A stretch of 64,000 nt of DNA, from assembly GCF_039536245.1 (NCBI RefSeq), contig NZ_BAAAYN010000018.1, forward strand, positions 62,001 to 126,000, given 5' to 3'. The translations under genes were made by a program, and so were the position numbers. This DNA is from Cryptosporangium minutisporangium (GTDB taxonomy: Bacteria > Actinomycetota > Actinomycetes > Mycobacteriales > Cryptosporangiaceae). Positions 34,448 to 43,226 of this stretch are shown here, in pieces. The notes beneath the pieces were generated by a model. The model did not search any database and was not told the origin of the DNA. It saw only the letters and a list, made by a program, of their open reading frames with translations. Within the stretch, counting starts at the first letter, position 1; each line of letters opens with the position of its first letter.

Positions 34448-34768
34448 TCAGTCGAGGTGGAAAACTTCGGGGACGACCAAGAAGCCCTCGTCCGGGCGCC
34501 GGTCACCGAGCCCGACGAAGAACGGGCCCATCTCGGCCTGCCAGCGGGCGTTGACTTCCTCACCGGCCATGCCGGCCAGCCCCGCTTCGTAGTCCTCGGT
34601 CTCCAGGTAACCGATCAGGAGACCGTCGTCCTTCATGAACAGCGAGTAGTTCGTCCAGCCGTGCTTGCGGAGCGCGGCCAGCATCTCCGGCCAGACCGCG
34701 GCGTGCCGCTCCCGGTACTCGTCGAGCCGGTTCGGGTCGACCTGACCAAGCAAACAAACCCGCTGCAT
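34448..34768 (-). CDS. rhaM: L-rhamnose mutarotase
   Basis: A 106-residue ferredoxin-like alpha/beta barrel protein. Catalytic His in YRERHAAVWPEML and the motif HGWTNYSLFMKDDGLLIGYL are typical of RhaM, which interconverts the alpha and beta anomers of L-rhamnose. It directly precedes rhaI, the next step, and follows a large hairpin after rhaS. Confidence 0.94.
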   Translation of the reverse strand: MQRVCLLGQVDPNRLDEYRERHAAVWPEMLAALRKHGWTNYSLFMKDDGLLIGYLETEDYEAGLAGMAGEEVNARWQAEMGPFFVGLGDRRPDEGFLVVPEVFHLD

Positions 34769-34790
34769 TTTGCCTCTGTTCGAACCTGGA

Positions 34791-34889
34791 GCCCGCTGAG
34801 GGCCTCGGTGCCGATCCGGCGCGACGACGCCGCGTATAGGTGAATACTCAAGTTGTCGCGCCGGCTCGGCAGCGTGGCCCTCAGCGGGC
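34791..34889 (-). repeat. Large inverted repeat between rhaS and rhaM
   Basis: Arms GCCCGCTGAGGGCC (34791-34804) and GGCCCTCAGCGGGC (34876-34889) match perfectly. The pairing continues inward with few mismatches (GCCGA.CCGGCGCGAC on both sides), giving a stem of about 35 bp with an AT-containing loop. On the transcript it begins 8 nt after the rhaS stop codon. Confidence 0.7.
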
Positions 34890-34897
34890 CGCCCACA

Positions 34898-35971
34898 TCA
34901 GAAGTTGAACTGGTCGATGTTTTTGGCGTCGAAGACCTGGGGCGGGCCGAGCAGGATCGCTCCGTCCTTGCCGATCGTGTACTCGCCCAGCTCACCGGCC
35001 TTGAACTTCTCGCCCTCGGCACCGGTGATCTGACCGGACGACAGCGCCGCCGCGGCGTAGGCGCAGAGGTAACCAAGCTTGGCCGGGTCCCAGAGCTCGA
35101 ACTCCTTGACCGTGCCGTCCTTGACGTACTGACGCATCTGGTTCGGCGTGCCCAGACCGGTCAGCGCGACCTTGCCCTTGTACGGCGAGCTGGACAGGTA
35201 CCGCGCGGCCGCGGCGATACCGACCGTCGTCGGCGAGATGATGCCCTTCAGGTCCGGGTAGGCCTGGAGCAGACCCTGGGTCTCCTGGAACGACTTCTGG
35301 TCGTCGTCGTTGCCGTAGGCGACCTTCACCAGCTGCATGCCCGGGTACTTCTTGAGCTCGTCCTTCATGAACTCGATCCAGGCGTTCTGGTTCGTGGCGT
35401 TCGGGGTCGCGGACAGGATCGCGATCTTGCCCTTCTCCCCGATCTGCTTCGCCAGCAGCTGGACCTCGGTGCGGCCGAGGGCCTCCGGGTCGGCCTGGTT
35501 CACGAACGCGTCCCGGCCGGCCTTCGCGGCGTCCGAGTCGAACGTCACGACCTTGACGCCACGCTGACGCGCCTGGGTCAGAGCCGGGACGACCGCGTTC
35601 GCGTCGTTCGCGGAGACGCAGATGCCGTCCTGGCCCTGCTGGGTCAGCGTGTTGATGTACTGGACCTGCGAGGAGGCGCTCGCGTCGGACGGACCGACCT
35701 CCTTGTACTCGCCCTTGAACTCCTTGACCGCCTTCTCGCCGCCCTTGTCGGCGACGGTGAAGTACGGGTTGTTCACCTGCTTGGGCAGGAACGCGATCTT
35801 CAGCCCCTCCTTGAGGGGGGCGTCCGGGTTCGCGGAGGCGGACGACGCCGGGCCGGCGGCCGTGTCCTCGTTGGAGTCCTTGGTGGTGCCACCGCAGGCG
35901 GCCGCGGCGAGCGTCACCGCGACCAGCGCGGCGGAGAGCGCGGTGGCTCTCCGTGCACGGAGCAACATCAT
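34898..35971 (-). CDS. rhaS: Rhamnose ABC transporter substrate-binding lipoprotein
   Basis: A 357-residue periplasmic-binding-type lipoprotein. The signal peptide ends in a lipobox (TLAAAACGG), so the mature protein is lipid-anchored; a Ser/Ala linker and a type I sugar-binding fold follow (IAFLPKQVNNPYFTVAD, GICVSANDANAVVPAL, VVTFDSDAAKAGRDAFVNQA). I chose ATG 35971 because AAAGGGA lies upstream; an earlier in-frame ATG gives a Pro-rich leader before the signal. Naming follows the rhizobial rhaSTPQ system. Confidence 0.92.
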   Translation of the reverse strand: MMLLRARRATALSAALVAVTLAAAACGGTTKDSNEDTAAGPASSASANPDAPLKEGLKIAFLPKQVNNPYFTVADKGGEKAVKEFKGEYKEVGPSDASASSQVQYINTLTQQGQDGICVSANDANAVVPALTQARQRGVKVVTFDSDAAKAGRDAFVNQADPEALGRTEVQLLAKQIGEKGKIAILSATPNATNQNAWIEFMKDELKKYPGMQLVKVAYGNDDDQKSFQETQGLLQAYPDLKGIISPTTVGIAAAARYLSSSPYKGKVALTGLGTPNQMRQYVKDGTVKEFELWDPAKLGYLCAYAAAALSSGQITGAEGEKFKAGELGEYTIGKDGAILLGPPQVFDAKNIDQFNF

Positions 35972-36015
35972 TGTCGATCCCTTTCGGGGTGGTGGTGGGG
36001 GTTTGAGATGGAAGT

Positions 36016-37071
36016 TCAAGACGTCGAGGCGGCCTTCTGGGCCAGCCTTCGTAGTCGCCAGCGCTCCCGTCCCCAGGTGACGGCGTTGGGAGCGAGCACG
36101 GAGATGATCAGGAGCCCACCGGTGACGAGCATCAACGTCTCGGACTCGACGTCGTCGAGGATGAGCGCGTTGCGGAGGACGCCGACCAGCAGCACCGCGA
36201 CGAGAACACCGGGCAACGTGCCCCGGCCGCCGAAGATCGAGACGCCGCCGAGCAGCACCGCCGCCACGACGGTCAGTTCGAGCCCGTTCGCGTTGTCGGC
36301 GCGGGCGCTGGAGAACCGGAGCGTGTAGATGATCGCGGCCAGGCCGGCGAACGCCCCGGACGCGACGAACAGCCAGAACGTGATCCGCTTGACCCGGATG
36401 CCGGCGAACCGGGCGGCCTCCTTGTTCGAGCCGATCGCGTAGAGCGACCGGCCGACCGGGGTCGCGTGCAGGATGACGCCGACGACGATCGCCAGGACGA
36501 TCACGAGCACGGTCGGGTACGGGATCGGCAGGCTGCCGAGCGTCTTGCTGGGCCAGGTCGTGTAGCTCACCGGGAAGTCGGCGACCGCCTTGTCACCCAG
36601 CAGCACGTAGGCCAGGCCGCGGTAGAGCGCGAGCGTGCCGATCGTGACCGCGAGGCTCGGCAGGCCGACGAAAGTGACCAGGAAGCCGTTGAGCGCACCG
36701 GCGAGCGCGCCGACCAGGATCGTGATCGGGATGATCGTCTCGATCGACAGGCCGCCGTTCCACAGCACGCCCATCAGCGCGCTGCACATGCCGAGGTTGG
36801 ACGCGATCGACAGGTCGATCTCGCCGATCACGACCAGCAGCGTGAGGGTCAGCGACAGGATCGCGATCTCGACGATGTCGAGCTGGGCGTTGGCGAGGTT
36901 GAACGAGTCGGCGAAGCCCTCGACGCCGAACGACGCGACCAGTACCGCGAAGATCAGCAGCGCGGTGATCGCGCCTTCCCAGGAGAGCAGCCGACGCAGC
37001 GGCGAGTGCTCGGCGAAGGCCGACGGCCGCGGCTCGGACGTGTCCGCCGGGGGCAGGACGGTGGTGCTCAT
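36016..37071 (-). CDS. rhaQ: Rhamnose ABC transporter permease
   Basis: A 351-residue inner-membrane permease of the BPD_transp_2 (ribose/RbsC-like) type with about nine to ten membrane helices. Typical loops: VVIGEIDLSIASNLG, GSNKEAARFAGIRVKRI (contact with the ATPase) and LLGGVSIFGGRGTLPG. The ATG overlaps the stop of the first permease by 4 bp. Assignment as RhaQ rather than RhaP is by gene order and tentative. Confidence 0.9.
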   Translation of the reverse strand: MSTTVLPPADTSEPRPSAFAEHSPLRRLLSWEGAITALLIFAVLVASFGVEGFADSFNLANAQLDIVEIAILSLTLTLLVVIGEIDLSIASNLGMCSALMGVLWNGGLSIETIIPITILVGALAGALNGFLVTFVGLPSLAVTIGTLALYRGLAYVLLGDKAVADFPVSYTTWPSKTLGSLPIPYPTVLVIVLAIVVGVILHATPVGRSLYAIGSNKEAARFAGIRVKRITFWLFVASGAFAGLAAIIYTLRFSSARADNANGLELTVVAAVLLGGVSIFGGRGTLPGVLVAVLLVGVLRNALILDDVESETLMLVTGGLLIISVLAPNAVTWGRERWRLRRLAQKAASTS

Positions 37072-38189
37072 CGGGTCGTGCTCCCCTCGGCGAGGTTTTC
37101 AGCAACCGGCGCGGACTCCGGCGGCGGCGCGGCAGCGCTGTTCCCGTTGCCGTTGGTGGGCACCGTCGTGGCGCCGCGGCTGGCACTGGCGCGCAGGGCA
37201 CGTTCGGCCCGGATCGCCAGCACCCGGTCGAGGGTGATCGCGAGCAGCAGCAGCGCGCCGGTGATGGCGCGCTCCCAGAGCGCTTCGACCTTCAGGACGA
37301 CCAGCGCGCTTCCGATCGTGGAGAGCAGCAGCGCACCGAGCGCCGCGCCGACGACGGTTCCGCTACCACCGAAGATCGCGACACCACCGACGACGACCGC
37401 GGCGACCACGTTCAGCTCGAAGCCGGTCGCCGCCGTGGCGTCGATCGTTCCGAACCGGGCGGCCCAGAGCACACCGGCCAGACCGGAGAGCGTGCCGGTG
37501 AGGACGAACGCGACGAACAGCCGACGCCCCACCGGGATACCGGCGAGCCGGGCCGCGTCCGGGTTGGAGCCGATCGCGTACAGCTCGCGCCCGGAGCGCA
37601 GGTTGCGCATGCCCCACGCGGCGACGGCCAGCAGGATCAGCGCGATCAGCACCAGGATCGGGATGCCGACGAACGAGCCGCTACCGAGCTTCAGGAACGC
37701 TTCGGGCATGTCGGCGGCGTTGATCTGCCGTCCTTCGGCCAGCCAGTAGTCGAGGCCCCGGAAGACGTACATCGTCCCGAGCGTGACCACCAGCGCCGGA
37801 ATGCGGCAGACCGCGACCAGCACACCGTTGATCACGCCGCAGACGGCGCCGATCACGATGCCGACGACGAACGCGACCGCGATCGGGATGTCGTGATCGG
37901 CGAAGAGCAGACCGGTGACGAACGCCGAGAGCCCCAGCACCGAACCGACCGAGAGGTCGATGTTGCGGGTGACGACGACGAGCGTCTGACCGACGGCGAG
38001 CAGCGCGACGATCGCGGTGTTGAGCAGGATGTCCTTGAGGCTCTGCACGCCGATGAACCGCGGGTTGACGATCGCGGTGGCGCCGAAGAGCAGGAACAGG
38101 GCGACGACCAGGCCGGCTTCGCGCGCCCGGGCGAGGCGGCCCAGCAGCGCAGCGGCGGAACGCTGTTTCTCGATCACCGCCGTGCTCAT
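37068..38189 (-). CDS. rhaP: Rhamnose ABC transporter permease
   Basis: A 373-residue BPD_transp_2 permease with about ten helices: [39 protein letters not shown] and [16 protein letters not shown]. The C-terminal about 50 residues are Asn/Pro/Ala-rich and hydrophilic. ATG 38189 overlaps the ATPase stop (ATGA). It pairs with the second permease to form the transmembrane channel. Confidence 0.9.
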   Translation of the reverse strand: MSTAVIEKQRSAAALLGRLARAREAGLVVALFLLFGATAIVNPRFIGVQSLKDILLNTAIVALLAVGQTLVVVTRNIDLSVGSVLGLSAFVTGLLFADHDIPIAVAFVVGIVIGAVCGVINGVLVAVCRIPALVVTLGTMYVFRGLDYWLAEGRQINAADMPEAFLKLGSGSFVGIPILVLIALILLAVAAWGMRNLRSGRELYAIGSNPDAARLAGIPVGRRLFVAFVLTGTLSGLAGVLWAARFGTIDATAATGFELNVVAAVVVGGVAIFGGSGTVVGAALGALLLSTIGSALVVLKVEALWERAITGALLLLAITLDRVLAIRAERALRASASRGATTVPTNGNGNSAAAPPPESAPVAENLAEGSTTR

Positions 38190-39703
38190 GCGGCCCGTCC
38201 CGTCCGACCGACGGCCGCGGACAGCACGGTCTCCTCGGTTGCGTCGGCGCGGTCGAACTCGGCCGCGAGCCGTCCTTCCCGCATCACGAGCACTCGATCG
38301 GCCATGCCGAGCACCTCCGGGAGCTCCGACGAGATCATCAGGACCGCGACGCCCTCGGACGCCAGCTCGGAGAGCAGCCGGTGCACCTCGGCCTTGGTCC
38401 CCACGTCGATGCCGCGGGTGGGCTCGTCGACGATCAGCACGCGGGGCTGCGTCGCCAGCCACTTGGCGAGCACGACCTTCTGCTGGTTACCGCCGGAAAG
38501 CACGCCGACGGCGTCGGAGAGGCGCCGGTACTTCAGCTGCAGGCGGGTGGCCCACTCCTTGGCGCGGGTCCGCTCCGCCCGTCCGCTGAGCAGACCGAAG
38601 CGGGAGAGCCCGCCCATCTGCGTCATCGTGGCGTTGCGCTCGATCGAGAGCTCCATGACCAGGCCCTGCTGGCGACGGTCCTCGGGAACGAGCGCGAGCC
38701 CGGCGTCGATCGCTGCGGTCGGACGCGAACCCTTCAGCGCCTTACCGCGAACGGTCACCGAACCGGCGTCGTACTTGTCGATGCCGAAGACGCACCGGGC
38801 GACCTCGCTGCGGCCGGAGCCGACCAGGCCCGCCAGCGCGACGATCTCCCCGGCCCGCACCTCGAACGAGACGTCGGTGAAGACGCCCTCGCGGGTGAGC
38901 CGCTCGACCTTCAGCGCGACCTCGCCCGGCGTGGTGTCCAGCTTCGGGAACAGGGCGTCCAGGTCACGGCCGACCATCCGGCGGACCAACTCGTCCTCGG
39001 TGACCTCGGCGAGCGGGTCGGACGAGACGAACTTGCCGTCGCGCAGCACCGTGACCCGGTCGCAGAGCGCGTAGACCTCGTCGAGCCGGTGCGAGATGAA
39101 GACCAGGGCGGCGCCGTCGGCGCGCAGCGTCCGCGCGACCGTGAACAGACGCTCGACCTCGCGGGAGGAGAGCGCCGCGGTCGGCTCGTCCATGATGATG
39201 ACGCGCGCGTTGAGCGAGAGGGCCTTCGCGATCTCGACGAGCTGCTGGTCGGCGATCGAGAGGCCGCTGGCCGGACGGTCGGGGTCGAGCGCGACGCCGA
39301 GCCGGGCGAACAGCGCCCCCACCTGCTCGCGCATCGCCTTGCGGTCGATGGACCGGAAGCGGCCGAGCGGCTGGCGGCCCATAAAGACGTTCTCGGTCAC
39401 CGAGAGGTCGCCGAAGAGCGTCGGCTCCTGGTAGATCACCGCGATGCCGGCGTCGCGCGCGGCGGCCGGGTCGGCGAACGTGATCTCCTCGCCGTCGAGC
39501 CGGACCACACCGGCGTCGGGGCGGTGGACGCCCGCGAGGATGCGGACCAGAGTGGACTTGCCGGCGCCGTTCTCACCCATGAGGGCGTGCACCTCGCCGG
39601 GGTAGAGGTCCAGCGAGACGCCGTCGAGCGCACGTAACGCTCCGAACGTCTTGCCCACCCCTTCCAGGGAGAGCAGCGGCCGGGAGGGCTCGCTGTGGGA
39701 CAC
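38186..39703 (-). CDS. rhaT: Sugar ABC transporter ATPase, two nucleotide-binding domains
   Basis: A 505-residue tandem ATPase of the sugar-import class. First domain: Walker [10 protein letters not shown], signature [15 protein letters not shown], Walker [12 protein letters not shown]. Second domain: degenerate Walker [10 protein letters not shown], signature [15 protein letters not shown], Walker [11 protein letters not shown]. This asymmetry is normal for RbsA/XylG-like proteins. Start GTG 39703 with GGAG upstream. First gene of the rha-lut operon. Confidence 0.92.
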   Translation of the reverse strand: MSHSEPSRPLLSLEGVGKTFGALRALDGVSLDLYPGEVHALMGENGAGKSTLVRILAGVHRPDAGVVRLDGEEITFADPAAARDAGIAVIYQEPTLFGDLSVTENVFMGRQPLGRFRSIDRKAMREQVGALFARLGVALDPDRPASGLSIADQQLVEIAKALSLNARVIIMDEPTAALSSREVERLFTVARTLRADGAALVFISHRLDEVYALCDRVTVLRDGKFVSSDPLAEVTEDELVRRMVGRDLDALFPKLDTTPGEVALKVERLTREGVFTDVSFEVRAGEIVALAGLVGSGRSEVARCVFGIDKYDAGSVTVRGKALKGSRPTAAIDAGLALVPEDRRQQGLVMELSIERNATMTQMGGLSRFGLLSGRAERTRAKEWATRLQLKYRRLSDAVGVLSGGNQQKVVLAKWLATQPRVLIVDEPTRGIDVGTKAEVHRLLSELASEGVAVLMISSELPEVLGMADRVLVMREGRLAAEFDRADATEETVLSAAVGRTGRAA

Positions 39704-39740
39704 GGGACACGCTCCGTTGCAGCAGTGCTAACTGGTGACC

Positions 39741-39760
39741 GTTGAATGAATCGTTTCAAC
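39741..39760. promoter_or_regulatory. Candidate RhaR operator O1 (rhaT side)
   Basis: The palindrome GTTGAATGAATCGTTTCAAC lies 38 bp upstream of the rhaT start; its core TGAATCGTTTCA has the central CG and TGAA/TTCA arms common to LacI-family sites. A related site lies 119 bp away next to the regulator gene. Confidence 0.65.
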
Positions 39761-39878
39761 GCGGTGGCGCTGACCGTACGAGTGAGCGCCATCACGTGTC
39801 AATGGTTTCGGCTGCGTGACATTCTCGTGACCCGGGCGGTTAACGGGCGACCACGTCGCGAGCACCGTTCGTAATCGG

Positions 39879-39892
39879 TTGAGACGTTTCAA
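39879..39892. promoter_or_regulatory. Candidate RhaR operator O2 (regulator side)
   Basis: TTGAGACGTTTCAA is a 14-bp palindrome with one mismatched pair and a central CG, 74 bp upstream of the LacI-type gene. It shares CGTTTCAA with O1, so both probably bind the same repressor, giving control of both the operon and the regulator. Confidence 0.65.
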
Positions 39893-39966
39893 ACCAGCTC
39901 GGTCAACCAGTACGCTCCGGCGCAGGCCGCGCCATCGGAGACAAAGGCCGCGCACAGGAGGCACAC

Positions 39967-40965
39967 ATGGGGACGACGAGCATCCGCGAAGTCGCGGAGC
40001 GAGCCGGCGTGTCGGTCGGCACCGTCTCCAACGTCCTCAACCGTCCGGAGGCGGTGGCACCAGCTACCCGGGAACGCGTCCGGCGGGCGATCGACGAACT
40101 GGGCTTCGTGCGCAACGAGTCGGCCCGGCACTTGCGGGCCGGACGCAGCCGGACGCTGGGCCTGGTGGTCCTCGACGTCACGAACCCGTTCTTCACCGAC
40201 GTCGCGCGCGGCGTCGAGGACGCGGCCAACGAAGCCGGGCTCGCGGTGATCCTCTGCAACTCCGACGAGCGGCGCGACAAGGAACAGGCCTACCTGGACC
40301 TGCTCGAGGAGCAGCGCGTCCAAGGAGTGCTGATCACGCCGGTCGACGTCGACGGCGACCGGCTGGCCCGGATGCGCCAGCGCGGTGTGCCGGTGGTCCT
40401 CGTGGACCGGCACGCGAGCGACGGCGACCACTGCTCGGTCGCGGTGGATGACGTCCTCGGCGGCGAGCTGGCCGCCGCCCACCTCCGCGACCTGGGCCAC
40501 GAGCGGATCGCGTACGTCAGCGGACCGATGAGCCTGGCGCAGTGCGCCGACCGCTACCGGGGCGCGATCGCCGGCGGCGAGATGGAGATCATCGCCGGGG
40601 CGGCGCTGAACGTAGCGTCCGGGCGGGACGCCGGCGAACGGCTGCTCGGACTCCGCACTCCCCCGACGGCGGTCTTCTGCGCCAACGACCTGCTCGCGCT
40701 CGGCGTCCTGCAGGTGATGGTGGCGCGCGGCCTCTCGGTCCCCGGCGACCTGTCGATCGTGGGCTACGACGACATCGAGTTCGCGGCCGCTGCGGCGGTA
40801 CCGCTCAGCTCCGTACGCCAGCCCCGGCATCTCCTGGGACGCACCGCCGCCGAGTTACTCCTCGCCGAGGCCGACGCGACCGACCAGCACGTCCACCGCC
40901 AAGTGCGGTTCTCCCCCGAGCTCGTCGTCCGGGCCTCCAGCGGCCCGCCCAAGCAGACCGACTGA
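39967..40965 (+). CDS. rhaR: LacI-family regulator of the rhamnose operon
   Basis: A 332-residue LacI-family repressor. N-terminal helix-turn-helix IREVAERAGVSVGTVSNVLN and hinge helix NESARHLRAGRS; sugar-binding domain with LDVTNPFFTDVARGVEDAA, VLVDRHASDGDH and CANDLLALGVLQVM. ATG 39967 follows GGAGG. It is divergent from the rha transporter and two matching palindromes lie between, so it very likely senses L-rhamnose or a derived metabolite. The ligand domain is slightly shorter than usual around residue 200. Confidence 0.9.
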   Translation: MGTTSIREVAERAGVSVGTVSNVLNRPEAVAPATRERVRRAIDELGFVRNESARHLRAGRSRTLGLVVLDVTNPFFTDVARGVEDAANEAGLAVILCNSDERRDKEQAYLDLLEEQRVQGVLITPVDVDGDRLARMRQRGVPVVLVDRHASDGDHCSVAVDDVLGGELAAAHLRDLGHERIAYVSGPMSLAQCADRYRGAIAGGEMEIIAGAALNVASGRDAGERLLGLRTPPTAVFCANDLLALGVLQVMVARGLSVPGDLSIVGYDDIEFAAAAAVPLSSVRQPRHLLGRTAAELLLAEADATDQHVHRQVRFSPELVVRASSGPPKQTD

Positions 40966-41242
40966 GCGATCGCGGCCCGTCCGGTAGCCGTGGGTGATGT
41001 TACGCAAGTGTCGGGAATCTTGCGCTGTGATGAAGCACATGTATAAAGCAACTTTGCAGAGAATGAAAATTAGTAGAACGTAAGAGTCGTGAGCAGCGAC
41101 GATACGGAGCCTCCCCAAGCCGGCGCCGAAATCCTCCTCCATACATACCGCGCATCGTCGAACACGGTGCGTAACAGACGGTGCTGCGCACTGAGTACTA
41201 GTTTGCATTGCGCAGTAGTGTCGGTTGCGTAGGAGGTGGCGC
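40966..41242. other. AT-richer intergenic region before the PAP2-GtrA gene
   Basis: A 277-bp spacer with several AT-rich stretches (for instance 41025-41095 and 41195-41225), clearly less GC-rich than its surroundings. It probably holds the promoter of the PAP2-GtrA gene; I could not define a single -35/-10 pair. No small gene is supported. Confidence 0.4.
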
Positions 41243-42580
41243 ATGAGGTCGCTGTGGTTGTCCCCCGCATCCGGACTGGTCGTCGTCGAGCCGCCCCGGG
41301 GTAGTGCGCTTCTGCACCGCGCACTCCGGGAAGTGCCACTGATCGCCGTTCTCTACCTGGTCTACATGGGCGGACGTCTGGTCGCCGCGCACCACACCGG
41401 CGCCGCGTTCGGCCACGCCGAATCGGTCTGGACGTTCGAGCGGCTGATCGGGTTACCCAGCGAGTACGACGTCCAGCAGTTCGCGCTGCAGTGGCCGTGG
41501 CTGGTCGAGGCGATGGGTGTCTACTACGCCCGGGTCCACTTCCCGGCGACGCTGCTGGTCCTGGTCTGGATGTTCGTACGCCGTCCGTCGGCGTATCCGT
41601 GGTTCCGCTGGACGCTCGTGCTGCTCACCGGAATGGCCCTGGTCGGGCACGTGATCTATCCGCTGGCCCCGCCGCGGATGCTCACCGACCACGGCATGAT
41701 CGACACCGCGCACGTCTACGGCCAGTCCGTCTACGGCCCGGTCGGAACCGGATTGGCCAACCAGTTCGCCGCGATGCCGTCGCTCCACGTCGCCTGGGCT
41801 GCCCTGGTCGCGATCGCGCTGGTGGCGACCGTGCGCAGCCGCTGGCGGTGGCTCGCGGTCGTGCATCCGGTCTTCACCGTCGTGATCGTCGTGGTGACCG
41901 GCAACCACTACTGGCTGGACGGCATCATCGGCTGCGCGCTGCTGGTCGTCGCGCTCGCCGTGGTGCAGCCGAGCCGCGCCCGCACGAACGCCGTCGCCAG
42001 GGCACGGCAGCTGGCCCGGCGGCACGCCTGGCCTTTCGTGCGCTTCGTGCTGGTGGGAAGCGCCTCGACGCTGCTCTCGGCGGTGATCTTCGTGCCGCTG
42101 CTGGGGCTGATGCCGTCCGCGGCGGCGAACACCGTCGCGGCGATCGTCTCCACCCTGCTCTCGAACGAGGCGCACCGCTCCTGGACGTTCCGGAGCGACC
42201 GGCGGGGCCTGCCTCCCCGGGTCGCCGCGGCCGGCACCGTAGTCCTGTCGTACCTGATCACGACCGGTGCGCTGCTCGTCCTCGACCTGACGGTGACGGA
42301 CGCGGGCACGAGCCTGCAGCTGACCGTCATGCTGGTCGCGTCCGCGGTCGGTGGCCTCGCCCGCTATCTGCTGCTCGGCAAGGCCATCTTCCCCGCGTCC
42401 TCGGCGGCGTCGCTCGATCTTCCGACGCCTTCGGCCGCCGGCCGGGCGACCGATCCTCAGCCGGACGACGAGGACGACGACGAGGGCGACGCCGTGGGCG
42501 TCGGGGCCGGCATCGGAGCGGGCAGCCCGGCGAGCACGCAGCCGAGCGCGTTGTCGATGGCCTCCGCGAGCGCAGCCTGA
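41243..42580 (+). CDS. PAP2-family phosphatase/phosphotransferase fused to GtrA-like flippase domain
   Basis: A 445-residue membrane protein. The N-terminal half is a PAP2_3 domain with PLAPPRML, MPSLHVAWA (acid-phosphatase motif 2) and GNHYWLDGIIG (motif 3). The C-terminal half is a GtrA domain: RFVLVGSASTLLSAVIFVP, STLLSNEAHRSWTFRSD. An acidic tail ends it. PAP2_3 proteins act on polyprenyl or inositol phospholipids; GtrA proteins move lipid-linked sugars. The fusion suggests coupled lipid-phosphate chemistry and flipping (inference). ATG 41243 follows a strong AGGAGG. The last 124 bp overlap the convergent TetR gene. Confidence 0.85.
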   Translation: MRSLWLSPASGLVVVEPPRGSALLHRALREVPLIAVLYLVYMGGRLVAAHHTGAAFGHAESVWTFERLIGLPSEYDVQQFALQWPWLVEAMGVYYARVHFPATLLVLVWMFVRRPSAYPWFRWTLVLLTGMALVGHVIYPLAPPRMLTDHGMIDTAHVYGQSVYGPVGTGLANQFAAMPSLHVAWAALVAIALVATVRSRWRWLAVVHPVFTVVIVVVTGNHYWLDGIIGCALLVVALAVVQPSRARTNAVARARQLARRHAWPFVRFVLVGSASTLLSAVIFVPLLGLMPSAAANTVAAIVSTLLSNEAHRSWTFRSDRRGLPPRVAAAGTVVLSYLITTGALLVLDLTVTDAGTSLQLTVMLVASAVGGLARYLLLGKAIFPASSAASLDLPTPSAAGRATDPQPDDEDDDEGDAVGVGAGIGAGSPASTQPSALSMASASAA

Positions 42581-43179
42581 TCGCACCGCTCCGGTGCCAG
42601 CGACATCACGGTCGCACCGAGCGCCGCCACCGCCACCGAGGCGACGAGGCGGGGGTATGCGTCCCGTTCGGCATCGAGACCGGCCCGGCGGGCGACGTCC
42701 TCCGCCAGTACCCGGCCGAAGCCCCGGAACAGCTCGTGCGCCAGCGGCACCAGGTGCGGCTCGGCCCGCAGGATGCGCGCGCGGAGCAGCGTCCGCTCGC
42801 GGTGGCGCACGTCCTGCTGCAAGCCGATCCGGTGCAGCGCCGCTCGAAGCGCCACCAGCGGATGCTGCCCGTCGGGCTGGGCCGCCAGCGCGACACCCAA
42901 GTCGTCCGCCTGCTCGCTCAGGTCGCCGACCAGCACGTCCCGCTTCGTCGGGAAGTGGTGGTGGAACGACCGGACGCTCACCCCGGCCACGCTCGCGATC
43001 TCGTCGACGGTCGTCGCCTCGAAGCCCTTCTCGGCGAAGAGCCGGAGGGCCGCGTCCTCGATGACCTGGCGGTTCGCCAGGCGCCTGGCGACCCGGCGAT
43101 CGACGACCGGGCGCCGCGTCTCACCGTCGTCGGGGCGGCGGTCGGGTCGCTGTTCGCCGTCCACTCGATCACCCGCCAT
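42457..43179 (-). CDS. TetR-family transcriptional regulator
   Basis: A 240-residue TetR regulator. After a charged 30-residue leader comes the helix-turn-helix ALRLFAEKGFEATTVDEIAS / AGVSVRSFHHHFPTKRDVLV. The ligand domain has a long helical C-terminus ending in a Pro/Ser tail. ATG 43179. The 3' end lies opposite the acidic tail of the PAP2-GtrA gene (124-bp convergent overlap). Target unknown; autoregulation or control of the convergent gene is possible. Confidence 0.88.
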   Translation of the reverse strand: MAGDRVDGEQRPDRRPDDGETRRPVVDRRVARRLANRQVIEDAALRLFAEKGFEATTVDEIASVAGVSVRSFHHHFPTKRDVLVGDLSEQADDLGVALAAQPDGQHPLVALRAALHRIGLQQDVRHRERTLLRARILRAEPHLVPLAHELFRGFGRVLAEDVARRAGLDAERDAYPRLVASVAVAALGATVMSLAPERCDQAALAEAIDNALGCVLAGLPAPMPAPTPTASPSSSSSSSG

Positions 43180-43226
43180 CTCGCCGTCAATCGTGCCACG
43201 GCGAGCCGGTCACGCAGGGGGCAAGC

